Assembly: GCA_946886855.1 (NCBI GenBank)
Contig: CAMPJJ010000090.1
Span: 1-23,051 of the forward strand
Origin: an uncultured Roseateles sp.
GTDB lineage: Bacteria; Pseudomonadota; Gammaproteobacteria; Burkholderiales; Burkholderiaceae
DNA length: 23,051 bases
Direction of reading: 5' to 3'
This document shows, piece by piece, positions 1-9,213 of this stretch. Position 1 is the first letter of the stretch; each line of letters opens with the position of its first letter. A program made the translations under genes and the position numbers. The notes below the pieces were generated by a model. The model was not told the DNA's origin. It did not search any database and saw only the letters and a list, made by a program, of their open reading frames with translations.

Positions 1-2
1 GG

Positions 3-764
3 ACGGCCGCGGCGGGCGTTGCGATGCTGGCCGCGGCGTTGTCGCTCGCCGGATGCGGCAGTGCACCAATCGCCGCGGTGCCGCCCGCGGGCGTTGCGTC
101 GGACGCGAGCGCGACGCCGGGCACACCGGCGCCGTCGTCCTGTCCGGCTTGGCTCGCAGCGCAGCAGCGGGGCGAAGGACGGCTCTACCGCATCGATGCC
201 GCAGGCTCGCAGGTGCGCATCCACGTGTTCCGCGCGGGGCGGCTCGCCAAGGCCGGCCACAACCACGTGCTCGGCGTCGAGCGGCTCCAGGGCCAGGTCT
301 TCCTGCCCGCCGACGGCATCGCCGGTGCCGGCGTCGAACTGGGCTTCCGGCTCGACGACGTCGGCATCGACAAGCCCGAGTGGCGCGCCGGGCTCGGCCC
401 CGAATTCGCCAGCACACCCACGGCCTCCGATGTCGCCGGCACCCGGACGAACATGCTCCGCGCCGTTGACGGCGAACGCTTCCCGACGATCTGGATGCGC
501 AGCACGGCGGTGGCGGGCGCGTTCCCGGTCCTGGCGATCAAGCTCGCGGTGCAGTGGCACGGCCAGGTCCGCGAGATCGACGTGCCGGTGCGCGTCGCCC
601 GGCCTGCCGGAGATGCGGCCTTGAGAGCCCAAGGCGCGCTCGTCCTGCGTCAGAGCGAGTTCGGCATCACGCCGTTCTCCGTGCTCGGCGGGCTGCTCGC
701 GATCCAGGATGAACTGACGGTGGACGTCGATGTGGCGGCGAGGGCGGCTGCGGTCTGTCCCTAA
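3..764 (+). CDS. YceI-like lipoprotein, 5' end outside window
   Basis: Likely a periplasmic lipoprotein of the YceI-like (lipocalin-fold) kind, a family thought to bind amphiphilic or isoprenoid ligands; the ligand here is unknown. The frame is open to the left edge. An ATG at 24 would leave only ten residues before the lipobox and no positive n-region, so I think the true start lies upstream and the gene is partial. The lipobox LAGC gives lipidation at its Cys. It is followed by a low-complexity Ala/Pro/Ser linker, then a domain beginning YRIDAAGSQVRIHVFRAG and containing KAGHNHVLG, which resembles the start of YceI domains. The end (TAA) is sound. It converges with the GNAT gene, whose stop overlaps it by a few bases. 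Family assignment is moderate and function is not shown. Confidence 0.7.
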   Translation, partial: TAAAGVAMLAAALSLAGCGSAPIAAVPPAGVASDASATPGTPAPSSCPAWLAAQQRGEGRLYRIDAAGSQVRIHVFRAGRLAKAGHNHVLGVERLQGQVFLPADGIAGAGVELGFRLDDVGIDKPEWRAGLGPEFASTPTASDVAGTRTNMLRAVDGERFPTIWMRSTAVAGAFPVLAIKLAVQWHGQVREIDVPVRVARPAGDAALRAQGALVLRQSEFGITPFSVLGGLLAIQDELTVDVDVAARAAAVCP

Positions 765-1318
765 GTCCGCAGGTCCAGACTCATCAGGTCCTTGGCGCAG
801 TAACGGCCGTCGGACAGACGGATGGCGCGGGGGAGGTGACCGTAACGCGTGAAACCGGCCTGCCGGTAGACCGCGATGGCCGATTGATTGCCAGCGGTCA
901 CGCTCAGCGTCACGGCTTCGAGGCGCGGCTCGCGGCGCAGGAGGGCCAGCGCCTGCTGCAGCAGACGCTTGCCGATGCCGCGGCCGCGGAACTCGTCATC
1001 GACCATCATGCCGATCAGGTGCGCGATGTGCTGCACCTTCCTGCGGTTCTCGTGCTCGCAGGTCAACGCACCCACCAGCCGATCCCCTTGCCACGCGCCC
1101 AGCGTGAACAGCGACTTGCCGCCCGCCTGCGGATGCAGCCGCACCCGGTAGCTCGCCGCCTCGCGGGCCCGCTCGGTCTCCGCGTCGGAGGTGAAAGCCT
1201 GTTCGTGCCGGGCCAGCATCGCATCGCGCAAGGCCTTGTAGGCGGGCAGGTCGCCCTCGGTCAGCAGGCGCAGCGTGATGGGGTCGACGTGCGCGTCGTC
1301 GTTCGTGCTGATGCTCAT
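761..1318 (-). CDS. GNAT family N-acetyltransferase
   Basis: Acyl-CoA-dependent N-acetyltransferase of the GNAT superfamily; the substrate cannot be read from sequence. The acetyl-CoA pyrophosphate-binding motif A is visible as MMVDDEFRGRGIGKRLLQQA (pattern R/Q-x-x-G-x-G). It is followed by a SVTAGNQSAIAVYRQAGF segment typical of motif B, where Asn and the Tyr-x-x-x-GF element are conserved. I chose the ATG at 1318, giving 185 residues starting MSISTND. The frame stays open further upstream, but that part would run inside mobA and reads as low-complexity Thr/Ser/Pro sequence. With this start the gene begins 13 bp after the mobA stop, so it is probably co-transcribed with moaA-mobA. A link to molybdenum cofactor metabolism is not implied by the domain. 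Confidence 0.85.
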   Translation of the reverse strand: MSISTNDDAHVDPITLRLLTEGDLPAYKALRDAMLARHEQAFTSDAETERAREAASYRVRLHPQAGGKSLFTLGAWQGDRLVGALTCEHENRRKVQHIAHLIGMMVDDEFRGRGIGKRLLQQALALLRREPRLEAVTLSVTAGNQSAIAVYRQAGFTRYGHLPRAIRLSDGRYCAKDLMSLDLRT

Positions 1319-1331
1319 GCCGCCGTCCGGG

Positions 1332-1949
1332 TCAACCGAGTCGTTCGAGTCGCTCAAGCTCGCTCCTGTCGTTGATGTTGGCGAAGGCGCGGTCGTCGTC
1401 GGGGCCATCGAAGGCGACGCGCGCCAGCGGCAGGCGGGCCAGCCAGCCTTCGACGCGCCGTTCGCCCGTGCGCAGCGCGTCGGCCAGCGAGTCGCGGTGA
1501 CCCGCGTGGATCAGGCTCGCGAGCGGCTGGCTGCGCAGGGGTTCGCCCGGCGCCTCGCGCCCGAGTGCCAGGGCCGCGGTCTGGCCGGGACCCAGTCCGG
1601 CGGCCAGTCGGGCGAGGAGGTCCAGGGGCAGCCAGGGGCTGTCGCCGCTGACCACGAGCAGCCAGTCGTCGCCGTCCGGGGCGGCGGCCATCGCGTCCAG
1701 CCCGGCCAGGATGCCGGCGAGCGGTCCGGGGAAGTCCGGCAGCGTGTCCTCGAGGACCGGATGCCCGAGGCGGCGGTACGCGTCCAGGTGGCGGTTGGCG
1801 CTGATGCGGACGCGGCCACCGGTCTGCGGCGCGATGCGTTCGAGCACGTGATGGACGAGGGGGCGGCCGAGGAAGGGTTGCAGCGGCTTGTCGACGCCGC
1901 CCATGCGCGTGGCGCGCCCGCCGCAGAGGATCAGCGCGGTGGCGCGCAT
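1332..1949 (-). CDS. mobA: Molybdenum cofactor guanylyltransferase MobA
   Basis: MobA transfers GMP from GTP to molybdopterin-Mo, making the guanine dinucleotide cofactor used by DMSO-reductase-type enzymes; cytoplasmic. The 205-residue protein begins [20 protein letters not shown], matching the family nucleotide-binding signature LxGGxxxRMGGxDK (residues 8-21). PLAGILAGLDA and VVSGDSPWLP correspond to the conserved GPLAG and the metal-binding D-x-P/W region; the usual CDxP is SGDSP here. The C-terminus has FANINDRSEL, matching the family's F-x-N-(I/L)-N-(T/D) ending. Its ATG overlaps the moaA stop (TGATG), implying translational coupling. Length is close to E. coli MobA (about 194). Identification is firm. 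Confidence 0.95.
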   Translation of the reverse strand: MRATALILCGGRATRMGGVDKPLQPFLGRPLVHHVLERIAPQTGGRVRISANRHLDAYRRLGHPVLEDTLPDFPGPLAGILAGLDAMAAAPDGDDWLLVVSGDSPWLPLDLLARLAAGLGPGQTAALALGREAPGEPLRSQPLASLIHAGHRDSLADALRTGERRVEGWLARLPLARVAFDGPDDDRAFANINDRSELERLERLG

Positions 1950-3097
1950 CAGCCGCCGATGTAGTGCATCTCGACGCGGCGCGCCGGACCGGCGTCCGTG
2001 GCCGCCGGCAGGCTGGCGCGGAGCTCGGAGTAGCGGTCGTTGCGCCGTGTCCAGAGCGCGCCGAGCGCGGCGGCGATCTCGTCGTCGCTGCGGGCCGCGT
2101 GGGCGGCGTCGCCGCGCAGCAGCGCGCGCAGGTCGTGGCCGTCGCCGGCGAAGAGGCAGGTGTAGAGGCGACCCTCGGTCGAGAGCCGCGCGCGGTTGCA
2201 GTCGCCGCAGAAGGCCTGCGTGACGCTGGAGATCAGGCCGATCTCGCCGCTGCCGTCGGCGTAGCCCCAGCGCGTGGCGGTCTCGCCGTCGGACGAGGGC
2301 GCGAGCGGGACGAGGTCGGCGCGCAGTTCGTCGTCCTGGCGCAGCCGGGCGAGGACGTCCGCGGAGGGCAGGACTTCGTCCATGCGCCAGCCGTTGCTCA
2401 TGCCGACGTCCATGTACTCGATGAAGCGCAGCACGACGCCGGTGCCGCGGAAGTGGCGCGCCATCGGGACGATCTGGTCGTCGTTGGTGCCGCGCTTGAC
2501 GACCATGTTGACCTTGATCGGCGCCAGGCCGACGGCCTGCGCGGTCTCGATGCCGCGCAGCACGTCGGCGACGGGGAAGTCCACGTCGTTCATGCGCCGG
2601 AAGATGGCGTCGTCGAGCGCGTCCAGGCTGACCGTGACGCGCTGGAGTCCGGCGTCCTTGAGCGCCTGCGCCTTGCGGGCGAGCAGCGAGCCGTTGGTGG
2701 TGAGCGTGAGATCGAGCGGAAGACCCTCGGGCGTGCGCAAGGCGGCCAGCTGGGCGATGAGCGCCTCGAGGTGGCGGCGCAGCAGCGGTTCGCCGCCGGT
2801 CAGGCGCAGCTTCTGGACGCCGAGCTGGGCGAAGACGCGAGCCAGGCGGGTGATCTCCTCGAAGGAGAGCAGGTCGCGGTGGGGGAGGAAGGCGTAGTCC
2901 TTGTCGAACACGTCCTTGGGCATGCAGTAGCTGCAGCGGAAGTTGCAGCGGTCGGTGACGGAGATGCGCAGGTCGCGCAGCGGCCGGCCGCGCGCATCCA
3001 GCCACGGGCCGCTGCGCGGCGGCGGCAGCGGATGCGGCACGGGAGGCGTCCGCCCGATCTGGCGCAGATCGAGCAGCGGAATCACACCATCGGTCAT
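1949..3097 (-). CDS. moaA: GTP 3',8-cyclase MoaA (radical SAM)
   Basis: MoaA converts GTP to 3',8-cyclo-7,8-dihydro-GTP, the first step of molybdenum cofactor synthesis, using S-adenosylmethionine. The radical-SAM cluster motif CxxxCxxC is at C51, C55 and C58 (CNFRCSYC). RLTGGEP (98-104) is the SAM-contacting GGEP motif. The second [4Fe-4S] cluster that binds GTP is at C297, C300 and C314 (CGDCNRARL...YTC). The protein ends in Gly-Gly (381-382), the double-glycine tail needed for activity in this family. The 382-residue length is somewhat longer than E. coli MoaA (329) because of a Pro-rich N-terminal extension of about 30 residues and a few loop insertions. It heads the moaA-mobA-GNAT run. 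MoaC, MoaE and MoaD are not in the window. Confidence 0.97.
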   Translation of the reverse strand: MTDGVIPLLDLRQIGRTPPVPHPLPPPRSGPWLDARGRPLRDLRISVTDRCNFRCSYCMPKDVFDKDYAFLPHRDLLSFEEITRLARVFAQLGVQKLRLTGGEPLLRRHLEALIAQLAALRTPEGLPLDLTLTTNGSLLARKAQALKDAGLQRVTVSLDALDDAIFRRMNDVDFPVADVLRGIETAQAVGLAPIKVNMVVKRGTNDDQIVPMARHFRGTGVVLRFIEYMDVGMSNGWRMDEVLPSADVLARLRQDDELRADLVPLAPSSDGETATRWGYADGSGEIGLISSVTQAFCGDCNRARLSTEGRLYTCLFAGDGHDLRALLRGDAAHAARSDDEIAAALGALWTRRNDRYSELRASLPAATDAGPARRVEMHYIGG

Positions 3098-3222
3098 GGA
3101 CCGGATTGTGCCGCCGCCAGCCCGCCCGCGCCCGCGCAGGCCCGAAGCGGACGGTATTCGCCCTCGTCACCCTGTAGGACCTGTCACTTGCACGACAAGC
3201 CCGGCAGGGTTCGAATCGCGGC

Positions 3223-4185
3223 ATGAGCCTGACCCCCACGACCGTGGTCCATGCGGACCTGGCCGGCTTCGTCTCCTTCGGCGAAGCCCTCACCGACATG
3301 ATCCGCGTCGACCCCGGGCAGTGGCGCAGCCGCAGCGGCGGCTCGCCCTGGAACGTCGCCATCGCGATGTCGCGCCTGGGCCAGCTCAGCGCCTTCGCCG
3401 GCGGCATCAGCAAGGACCTGTTCGGCCAGGCGATCTGGCAGGCCAGCGCCGACGCCAGCCTGGACCTGCGCTTCATCCAGCAGTTCGCCAAGTCGCCGCT
3501 GGTGGCCTACGTCCATCAGCTCGATCCGCCGGAATACGCCTTCGTCGGCGACGACAGCGCCGACCTGCACTTCCGCCCCCATGCCTTGCCCGCCGGCTGG
3601 CGCCGCGCGCTGCGCTGGGCGCACTTCGGCTCGATCAGCCTGACCCGCGAACCGCTCGCGGCCCGCTTGATCGCGCTGGCCGAATCCCTCAAGGACGAGG
3701 GCGTGCGCATCAGCTACGACCCGAACTACCGCATGTCCATGGACTCGCGCTACGACCGCACGCTGGAACGCATGTGCCGGCTGGCGGACGTCATCAAGGT
3801 GTCGGACGAGGACCTCCGCGGCCTGTTCCGCAGCCGCGACCACCACCTGGGCCTGGCGCAGATCTCGGCCTGGAACCCGCGCGCGATCGTGATGCTGACG
3901 CTGGGCGAGCGCGGCGCGCAGCTGTTCCATCCGAAGGCGGACCTGAGCGCCGCGCCACCGCCGCTCGACCATGTCGTCGACACCATCGGTGCCGGCGACG
4001 CCGCCATGGCCGGGCTGCTCTACAGCCTCATGAACGGCGGCACGCAGGATCCCGAGGACCACCTGCGCTGGGCCGTGGCCGCCGGCGCGGCGGCCTGTGC
4101 CAGCGCGGGCGTGGACGGGCTCTCGGCCGGGCTGGTCACCTCGCTCATCGACCAGGTGCAGGTCAGGCGCGCCGAGATGGCGTAG
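3223..4185 (+). CDS. PfkB-family carbohydrate kinase
   Basis: ATP-dependent sugar kinase of the ribokinase/PfkB family, probably fructokinase-like, phosphorylating a free sugar in the cytoplasm. The 320-residue length fits the family. GGSPWNVA at 39-46 matches the substrate-binding GGxxxNxA signature near the N-terminus. DTIGAGDA at 253-260 matches the PfkB C-terminal signature DTxGAGD, with D259 as the catalytic base and the GAG forming the anion hole. SYDPNYR (164-170) is another conserved family element. The start is preceded by only a weak ribosome-binding sequence. It is divergent from moaA, with 125 bp between them, and there is no sugar transport or catabolic partner nearby. The substrate is not determinable; fructokinase is a family-level inference. 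Confidence 0.88.
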   Translation: MSLTPTTVVHADLAGFVSFGEALTDMIRVDPGQWRSRSGGSPWNVAIAMSRLGQLSAFAGGISKDLFGQAIWQASADASLDLRFIQQFAKSPLVAYVHQLDPPEYAFVGDDSADLHFRPHALPAGWRRALRWAHFGSISLTREPLAARLIALAESLKDEGVRISYDPNYRMSMDSRYDRTLERMCRLADVIKVSDEDLRGLFRSRDHHLGLAQISAWNPRAIVMLTLGERGAQLFHPKADLSAAPPPLDHVVDTIGAGDAAMAGLLYSLMNGGTQDPEDHLRWAVAAGAAACASAGVDGLSAGLVTSLIDQVQVRRAEMA

Positions 4186-4307
4186 CGCAGCACCTGGCGG
4201 CCCGCGCCTTCCCAGGGATTCCAACGGGGTACCTGGCGCGCGAGGTCGCGGGTCGGCGCTGCTGCGGAACAGCGGCGGCCCGCCGAGGCGATCGATCAGC
4301 GTGTCAA

Positions 4308-4919
4308 TCAGCCTTCGCCGTCGCGCTGGGTCGCGACCAGGGTCTTGGGCCCGCCGACCTGCAGGCGAGGGCGGTCCGCCTCTTCCTCGGCCAACGGCTC
4401 GACCTCCACCAGGCTCGCATGACAGCGCCGTGCCAGGTCTTGATAGGTCTCGGTGCCGACGCGCTTCCAGCGGATCTCGTCCTCGGTCAGCGGACGCATC
4501 ACCTTCGCGGGCAGGCCCGCGATGAGCGACCTCTCCGGCAGCTTCAGTCCCGCGCGCACGAACGCGCAGGCGGCGACGATGCTGAACGCGCCGACCTCCG
4601 CCTCGTCCATCACCACCGCGTTCATGCCGACCAGCGCGTCGTGCCGCACCACGCAGCCGTGCAGCACCGCGCCATGGCCGATGTGGCCGTTGGTCTCGAC
4701 GACCGTGTCCGAGTCCGGGAAACCATGGATCACGCAGGTGTCCTGCACGTTGGCGCCGGCCATCAGCCGGATGCGCCCGAAGTCCCCCCGCAAGGAGGCG
4801 CAAGGCCCCACATAACAGTCCGGGCCGACGATCACGTCCCCGATCAGCACCGCCGTCGGGTGGACGTAGGCGCTCGGATGGACGACAGGCGAGAGGCCGT
4901 CGATGGCGTAGCAGGGCAT
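4308..4919 (-). CDS. paaY: PaaY, hexapeptide-repeat thioesterase of phenylacetate pathway
   Basis: PaaY is a gamma-carbonic-anhydrase-like left-handed beta-helix protein. In the phenylacetate pathway it acts as a thioesterase that frees CoA from dead-end ring-opened products, protecting the CoA pool. The 203-residue protein resembles my recollection of E. coli PaaY closely along its length: an [13 protein letters not shown] start, [33 protein letters not shown] and [15 protein letters not shown], followed by a C-terminal helix region. Likely metal ligands are H65, H82 and H87, spaced as in gamma carbonic anhydrases. It is divergent from paaG, and the 151 bp between them carry the operator-like palindrome. 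A divergent paaY differs from the E. coli paaXY arrangement. Identification is strong from both sequence and context. Confidence 0.93.
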   Translation of the reverse strand: MPCYAIDGLSPVVHPSAYVHPTAVLIGDVIVGPDCYVGPCASLRGDFGRIRLMAGANVQDTCVIHGFPDSDTVVETNGHIGHGAVLHGCVVRHDALVGMNAVVMDEAEVGAFSIVAACAFVRAGLKLPERSLIAGLPAKVMRPLTEDEIRWKRVGTETYQDLARRCHASLVEVEPLAEEEADRPRLQVGGPKTLVATQRDGEG

Positions 4920-4960
4920 GGAATGCGCTCCTTCTAGGTGGTAACCCCAGGTTTCCGACC

Positions 4961-4989
4961 TTGTCTTGCGATGCGATGGCTCGTAGTAT
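4961..4989 (+). promoter_or_regulatory. Predicted sigma70 promoter of the paaG operon
   Basis: TTGTCT at 4961-4966 and TAGTAT at 4984-4989 match the -35 and -10 consensus at 4 of 6 positions each and are separated by exactly 17 bp. The expected start of transcription, about 4996, falls inside the adjacent palindrome, about 75 bp before the paaG ATG. Seen in sequence; promoter activity is inferred. Confidence 0.55.
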
Positions 4990-4990
4990 C

Positions 4991-5006
4991 TACCGACCGG
5001 TCGGTA
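4991..5006. promoter_or_regulatory. Palindromic operator, probable PaaR (TetR-family) site
   Basis: TACCGACCGGTCGGTA is a perfect 16-bp palindrome in the paaY-paaG divergent region. Its ACCGNNCGNNCGGT core is, as I recall, like the PaaR operator described in Corynebacterium glutamicum. It lies directly over the predicted paaG transcription start, so binding would block the polymerase. The TetR-family gene at the end of the same operon is the natural candidate repressor, with phenylacetyl-CoA the likely inducer by analogy. I saw no second copy in the window. Confidence 0.7.
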
Positions 5007-5070
5007 AATAGAAGCCGATCAACAAAAGCTGAAAAAGCTGAATCCATCGCCGGCCGAGGAGACAAGCCGA

Positions 5071-5943
5071 ATGAGCACCGCCACCACCACCCCATCCACC
5101 GCTGCCGAAGACAGTCCGCTGCTGATCAGCACGGAGGGCGCCGTCCGCGTCCTCACGCTGAACCGGCCGCAGGCGCTGAACGCGTTCACGACCGGCCTGC
5201 TGGGCCAGTTGAGAGTGGCGCTCGACGACGCGGCGCAGGACGAGACCGTGCGGGCGGTGCTCATCACGGGCGCGGGCCGCGCCTTCTGCGCGGGCCAGGA
5301 CCTGTCGGATCCCCACATCAAGCCGGAGTTCGACGGGCACGCCGATCCGGTGGGCAGCGACCACGCCCAGAAGAAGCCCAAGGCCAAGGACATCGGCAAC
5401 CTGCTCGACCACTACTACATCCCGCTCGCGCTGCGCCTGCGCAGCATGCCGGTGCCGACCGTGTGCGCCGTCAACGGCGTGGCCGCGGGCGCGGGCGCGA
5501 ACTTCGCGCTGGGCTGCGACCTCGTGCTGGCGGGGCAGTCGGCCTCGTTCATCCAGGCGTTCTCGAAGATCGGGCTCGTGCCCGACTGCGGCGGCACCTG
5601 GCTGCTGACGCGCCTGGTGGGCCGCGCCCGCGCGATGCAGCTGGCGCTGCTCGGCGACAAGCTGCCCGCCGCGGACGCGCAGTCCTGGGGCCTGATCGCG
5701 CGCTGCGTCGCCGATGCCGAGCTGCAGAGCGAGGCGATGGCCACCGCGCAGAAGCTCGCCAGGATGCCGACCAAGGCGCTGGTGCAGACGCGCGAGGCGC
5801 TCGATGCGTCGATGGACCTGGAGTTCGAGGACGCCCTCAAGCTCGAGGCCCGGCTGCAGAGCCAGCTCGGTTACGCGCACGACTACCTCGAAGGCGCCGC
5901 CGCTTTCCTGACCAAGCGTCAGCCGACCTTCAAGGACCGCTGA
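5071..5943 (+). CDS. paaG: PaaG, ring-1,2-epoxyphenylacetyl-CoA isomerase
   Basis: Crotonase-fold enzyme that isomerises the ring-1,2-epoxide of phenylacetyl-CoA to the oxepin-CoA ready for hydrolytic opening; cytoplasmic. It shows GRAFCAGQDLSD (69-80, first oxyanion-hole strand), AVNGVAAGAGANFALGCD (133-150, second oxyanion hole) and GLVPDCGGTWLL (168-179), where D172 is the catalytic acid/base typical of PaaG. At 290 residues it is longer than E. coli PaaG (about 262). Part of the excess is a Ser/Thr-rich N-terminus and part is a His/Lys-rich insert around 81-112 between the first and second conserved blocks. An AGGAG-type ribosome site precedes the ATG. It is first in the operon, and its stop overlaps the paaI start. 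Confidence 0.93.
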   Translation: MSTATTTPSTAAEDSPLLISTEGAVRVLTLNRPQALNAFTTGLLGQLRVALDDAAQDETVRAVLITGAGRAFCAGQDLSDPHIKPEFDGHADPVGSDHAQKKPKAKDIGNLLDHYYIPLALRLRSMPVPTVCAVNGVAAGAGANFALGCDLVLAGQSASFIQAFSKIGLVPDCGGTWLLTRLVGRARAMQLALLGDKLPAADAQSWGLIARCVADAELQSEAMATAQKLARMPTKALVQTREALDASMDLEFEDALKLEARLQSQLGYAHDYLEGAAAFLTKRQPTFKDR

Positions 5944-6410
5944 TGAGCGCGCCCCTGGATCCCCGTCTCGACGCGCAGCGCGTGGCCGAAGCGGTCCGCG
6001 ACACGATGTTCGCAAATGACCGTGCCTCGCAAGGCCTGGGCATGCGCATCGACGCCATCGGCCCCGGCACCGCCACGCTGTCGATGACGGTGCGCGAGGA
6101 CATGCTCAACGGCTTCGACATCTGCCACGGCGGCTTCGTGACGACGCTGGCCGATTCCTGTTTCGCCTTCGCCTGCAACTCGCACAACGAGGTGACGGTG
6201 GCTTCGGGCTTCGCGATCGACATCGTCGCGCCGTCCCGGCTGGGCGACGTGCTGACGGCGATCGCCAGCGAGACGTCGCTGGCCGGCCGCACCGGCGTCT
6301 ACGACATCCGCATCACCAATCAACGCGACGAATTGATCGCGGTCTTCCGGGGCCGGTCCTACCGCATCAAGGGCAAGCCCGTGGTGCCGGAACTGGCCGC
6401 CGCGCGCTGA
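5943..6410 (+). CDS. paaI: PaaI, hydroxyphenylacetyl-CoA thioesterase
   Basis: Hotdog-fold thioesterase (PaaI/YdiI type) that hydrolyses ring-hydroxylated or stalled phenylacetyl-CoA derivatives, releasing CoA. The 155 residues fit the family. CHGGFVTTLADSCFAFACNS (61-80) is the hotdog helix with the HGG motif and D71 at the catalytic position seen in E. coli PaaI (D61). GVYDIRITNQ and VFRGRSYRI match its later strands. The ATG at 5943 overlaps the paaG stop in TGATG, so translation is probably coupled. Another member of the hotdog superfamily is possible from sequence alone, but the paa context makes PaaI the clear choice. Confidence 0.93.
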   Translation: MSAPLDPRLDAQRVAEAVRDTMFANDRASQGLGMRIDAIGPGTATLSMTVREDMLNGFDICHGGFVTTLADSCFAFACNSHNEVTVASGFAIDIVAPSRLGDVLTAIASETSLAGRTGVYDIRITNQRDELIAVFRGRSYRIKGKPVVPELAAAR

Positions 6411-6454
6411 GCGGCGCCCCCCGGAACGACGAGACAGGTCAGGAGACAGGCCCC

Positions 6455-7765
<1,311 letters not shown>

Positions 7766-7814
7766 CGCGACGGTCCCACAAGGACCCGAGCGCGACCCGA
7801 ACAGGAGAGCCGTC

Positions 7815-8816
7815 ATGTACACCCAAGCCATGAGCGTCGGTCCGCAGGACCAGGCGACCAAGCTGCAGACCGCTGAAGAGCAGCAGCGCAACGAGGCCTT
7901 CGAAGCCCGCATCGACGCGGGCGACTTCATCGAGGCCAAGGACTGGATGCCGGAGCACTACCGCAAGACGCTGGTGCGGCAGATCAGCCAGCATGCGCAT
8001 TCGGAGATCGTCGGCATGCTGCCGGAAGGCAACTGGATCACGCGCGCGCCCACGCTCAAGCGCAAGGCGATCCTGCTGGCCAAGGTGCAGGACGAGGGCG
8101 GCCACGGGCTCTACCTGTACTCCGCCGCCGAGACCCTGGGCACCAGCCGCGACCAGATGCTGGACGCGCTGCACATGGGCAAGGCCAAGTACAGCTCCAT
8201 CTTCAACTACCCGACGCTGACCTGGGCCGACATCGGCGTGGTGGGCTGGCTGGTGGACGGCGCGGCGATCATGAACCAGGTGCCGCTGTGCCGCTGTTCC
8301 TACGGCCCGTATGCCCGCGCGATGATCCGCATCTGCCGCGAGGAGTCCTTCCATCAGCGCCAGGGTTACGAGAGCCTGCTGGTCATGATGCGCGAGGGCA
8401 CCGACGCGCAGAAGGCGATGGTCCAGGACGCGGTGAACCGCTGGTGGTGGCCGTCGCTGATGATGTTCGGCCCGGCGGACAAGGATTCGCCGAACTCCGA
8501 GCAGTCGATGCGCTGGGGCATCAAGCGCCTCACCAACGACGAGCTGCGCCAGAAGTTCGTCGATGCGACCGTGCCCCAGGCCGAACTGCTCGGCATCACG
8601 CTGCCCGATCCCGACCTGAAGTGGAACGCCGAGCGCGAGCACCACGATTTCGGCGCCATCGACTGGGCCGAGTTCTGGCGTGTCGTCGGCGGCAACGGCC
8701 CGTGCAACACCGAACGCCTGGGCACCCGCGTCAAGGCCTGGGACGACGGCGCCTGGGTCCGCGAGGCCGCGCTGGCCCACGCGAAGAAGCGCGCCACCGA
8801 AGCCAAGGCGGCTTGA
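7815..8816 (+). CDS. paaA: PaaA, phenylacetyl-CoA epoxidase catalytic subunit
   Basis: Diiron oxygenase subunit of the PaaABCE epoxidase, which inserts one oxygen atom into the ring of phenylacetyl-CoA. The start at 7815 follows AGGAGAG by 5-6 bp; upstream in-frame codons run back into paaK. At 333 residues it is slightly longer than E. coli PaaA (309), with extra residues at both ends. The diiron-binding helices show [12 protein letters not shown] (63-74), KVQDEGGHG (90-98) and REESFHQ (175-181), supplying the carboxylate and histidine ligands. [13 protein letters not shown] is a conserved PaaA segment. It is followed by an 81-bp GC-rich gap before paaB, the widest in the operon after the regulator. 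Confidence 0.96.
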   Translation: MYTQAMSVGPQDQATKLQTAEEQQRNEAFEARIDAGDFIEAKDWMPEHYRKTLVRQISQHAHSEIVGMLPEGNWITRAPTLKRKAILLAKVQDEGGHGLYLYSAAETLGTSRDQMLDALHMGKAKYSSIFNYPTLTWADIGVVGWLVDGAAIMNQVPLCRCSYGPYARAMIRICREESFHQRQGYESLLVMMREGTDAQKAMVQDAVNRWWWPSLMMFGPADKDSPNSEQSMRWGIKRLTNDELRQKFVDATVPQAELLGITLPDPDLKWNAEREHHDFGAIDWAEFWRVVGGNGPCNTERLGTRVKAWDDGAWVREAALAHAKKRATEAKAA

Positions 8817-8897
8817 TCGAACGCAGCCGCGCGCGAGCGCTGCCGCGCACGAGCGATCACGCCGTCTCCGCCACGAACAGTTCAGAGCATCCGAATC

Positions 8898-9203
8898 ATG
8901 AGCATCAACCAAACGACCGGCGCCAACGAGTGGCCCCTGTGGGAAGTCTTCGTCCGCAACAAGGCGGGCCTGGACCACAAGCATTGCGGCAGCCTGCATG
9001 CGCCCGATTCGAAGATGGCGCTGCAGATGGCGCGCGACGTCTACACCCGCCGCCAGGAAGGCGTGAGCATCTGGGTCGTGCCGTCGTCGGCGATCGTCGC
9101 GTCGGACCCGGGCGAGAAGGCCATGTACTTCGATCCGATGGAGGACAAGGTGTACCGCCACCCGACCTTCTATGACCTGCCCGAGTCCCTGGACCACATG
9201 TGA
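8898..9203 (+). CDS. paaB: PaaB, phenylacetyl-CoA epoxidase subunit
   Basis: Small subunit of the phenylacetyl-CoA epoxidase, thought to bridge PaaAC dimers in the full complex; it has no active site of its own. It is 101 residues, as expected (E. coli about 95). The pattern WPLWEVFVRNKAGLDHKHCG, ALQMARDVYTRRQEGVSIWV and the C-terminal DPMEDKVYRHPTFYDLP is typical of PaaB. The ATG has only a weak ribosome site (CAGAG about ten bases upstream). The paaC start comes 10 bp after its stop. Identification is strong from sequence and position between paaA and paaC. Confidence 0.95.
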   Translation: MSINQTTGANEWPLWEVFVRNKAGLDHKHCGSLHAPDSKMALQMARDVYTRRQEGVSIWVVPSSAIVASDPGEKAMYFDPMEDKVYRHPTFYDLPESLDHM

Positions 9204-9213
9204 GGACCGGACG

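Noticed and set aside
3098..3222. Possible molybdenum cofactor riboswitch upstream of moaA
   Set aside because: The 125-bp spacer is short and I cannot find the long paired architecture expected of that RNA.
4186..4307. Possible small gene between the sugar kinase and paaY
   Set aside because: No start with a ribosome site and no coding-like frame; nothing recognisable seen in the 122 bases.
3184..4803. Long minus-strand open frame covering the sugar kinase and part of paaY
   Set aside because: Low-complexity Arg/Gly/Ala translation with no recognisable motif; the kinase on the opposite strand and paaY in another frame both have full family signatures.
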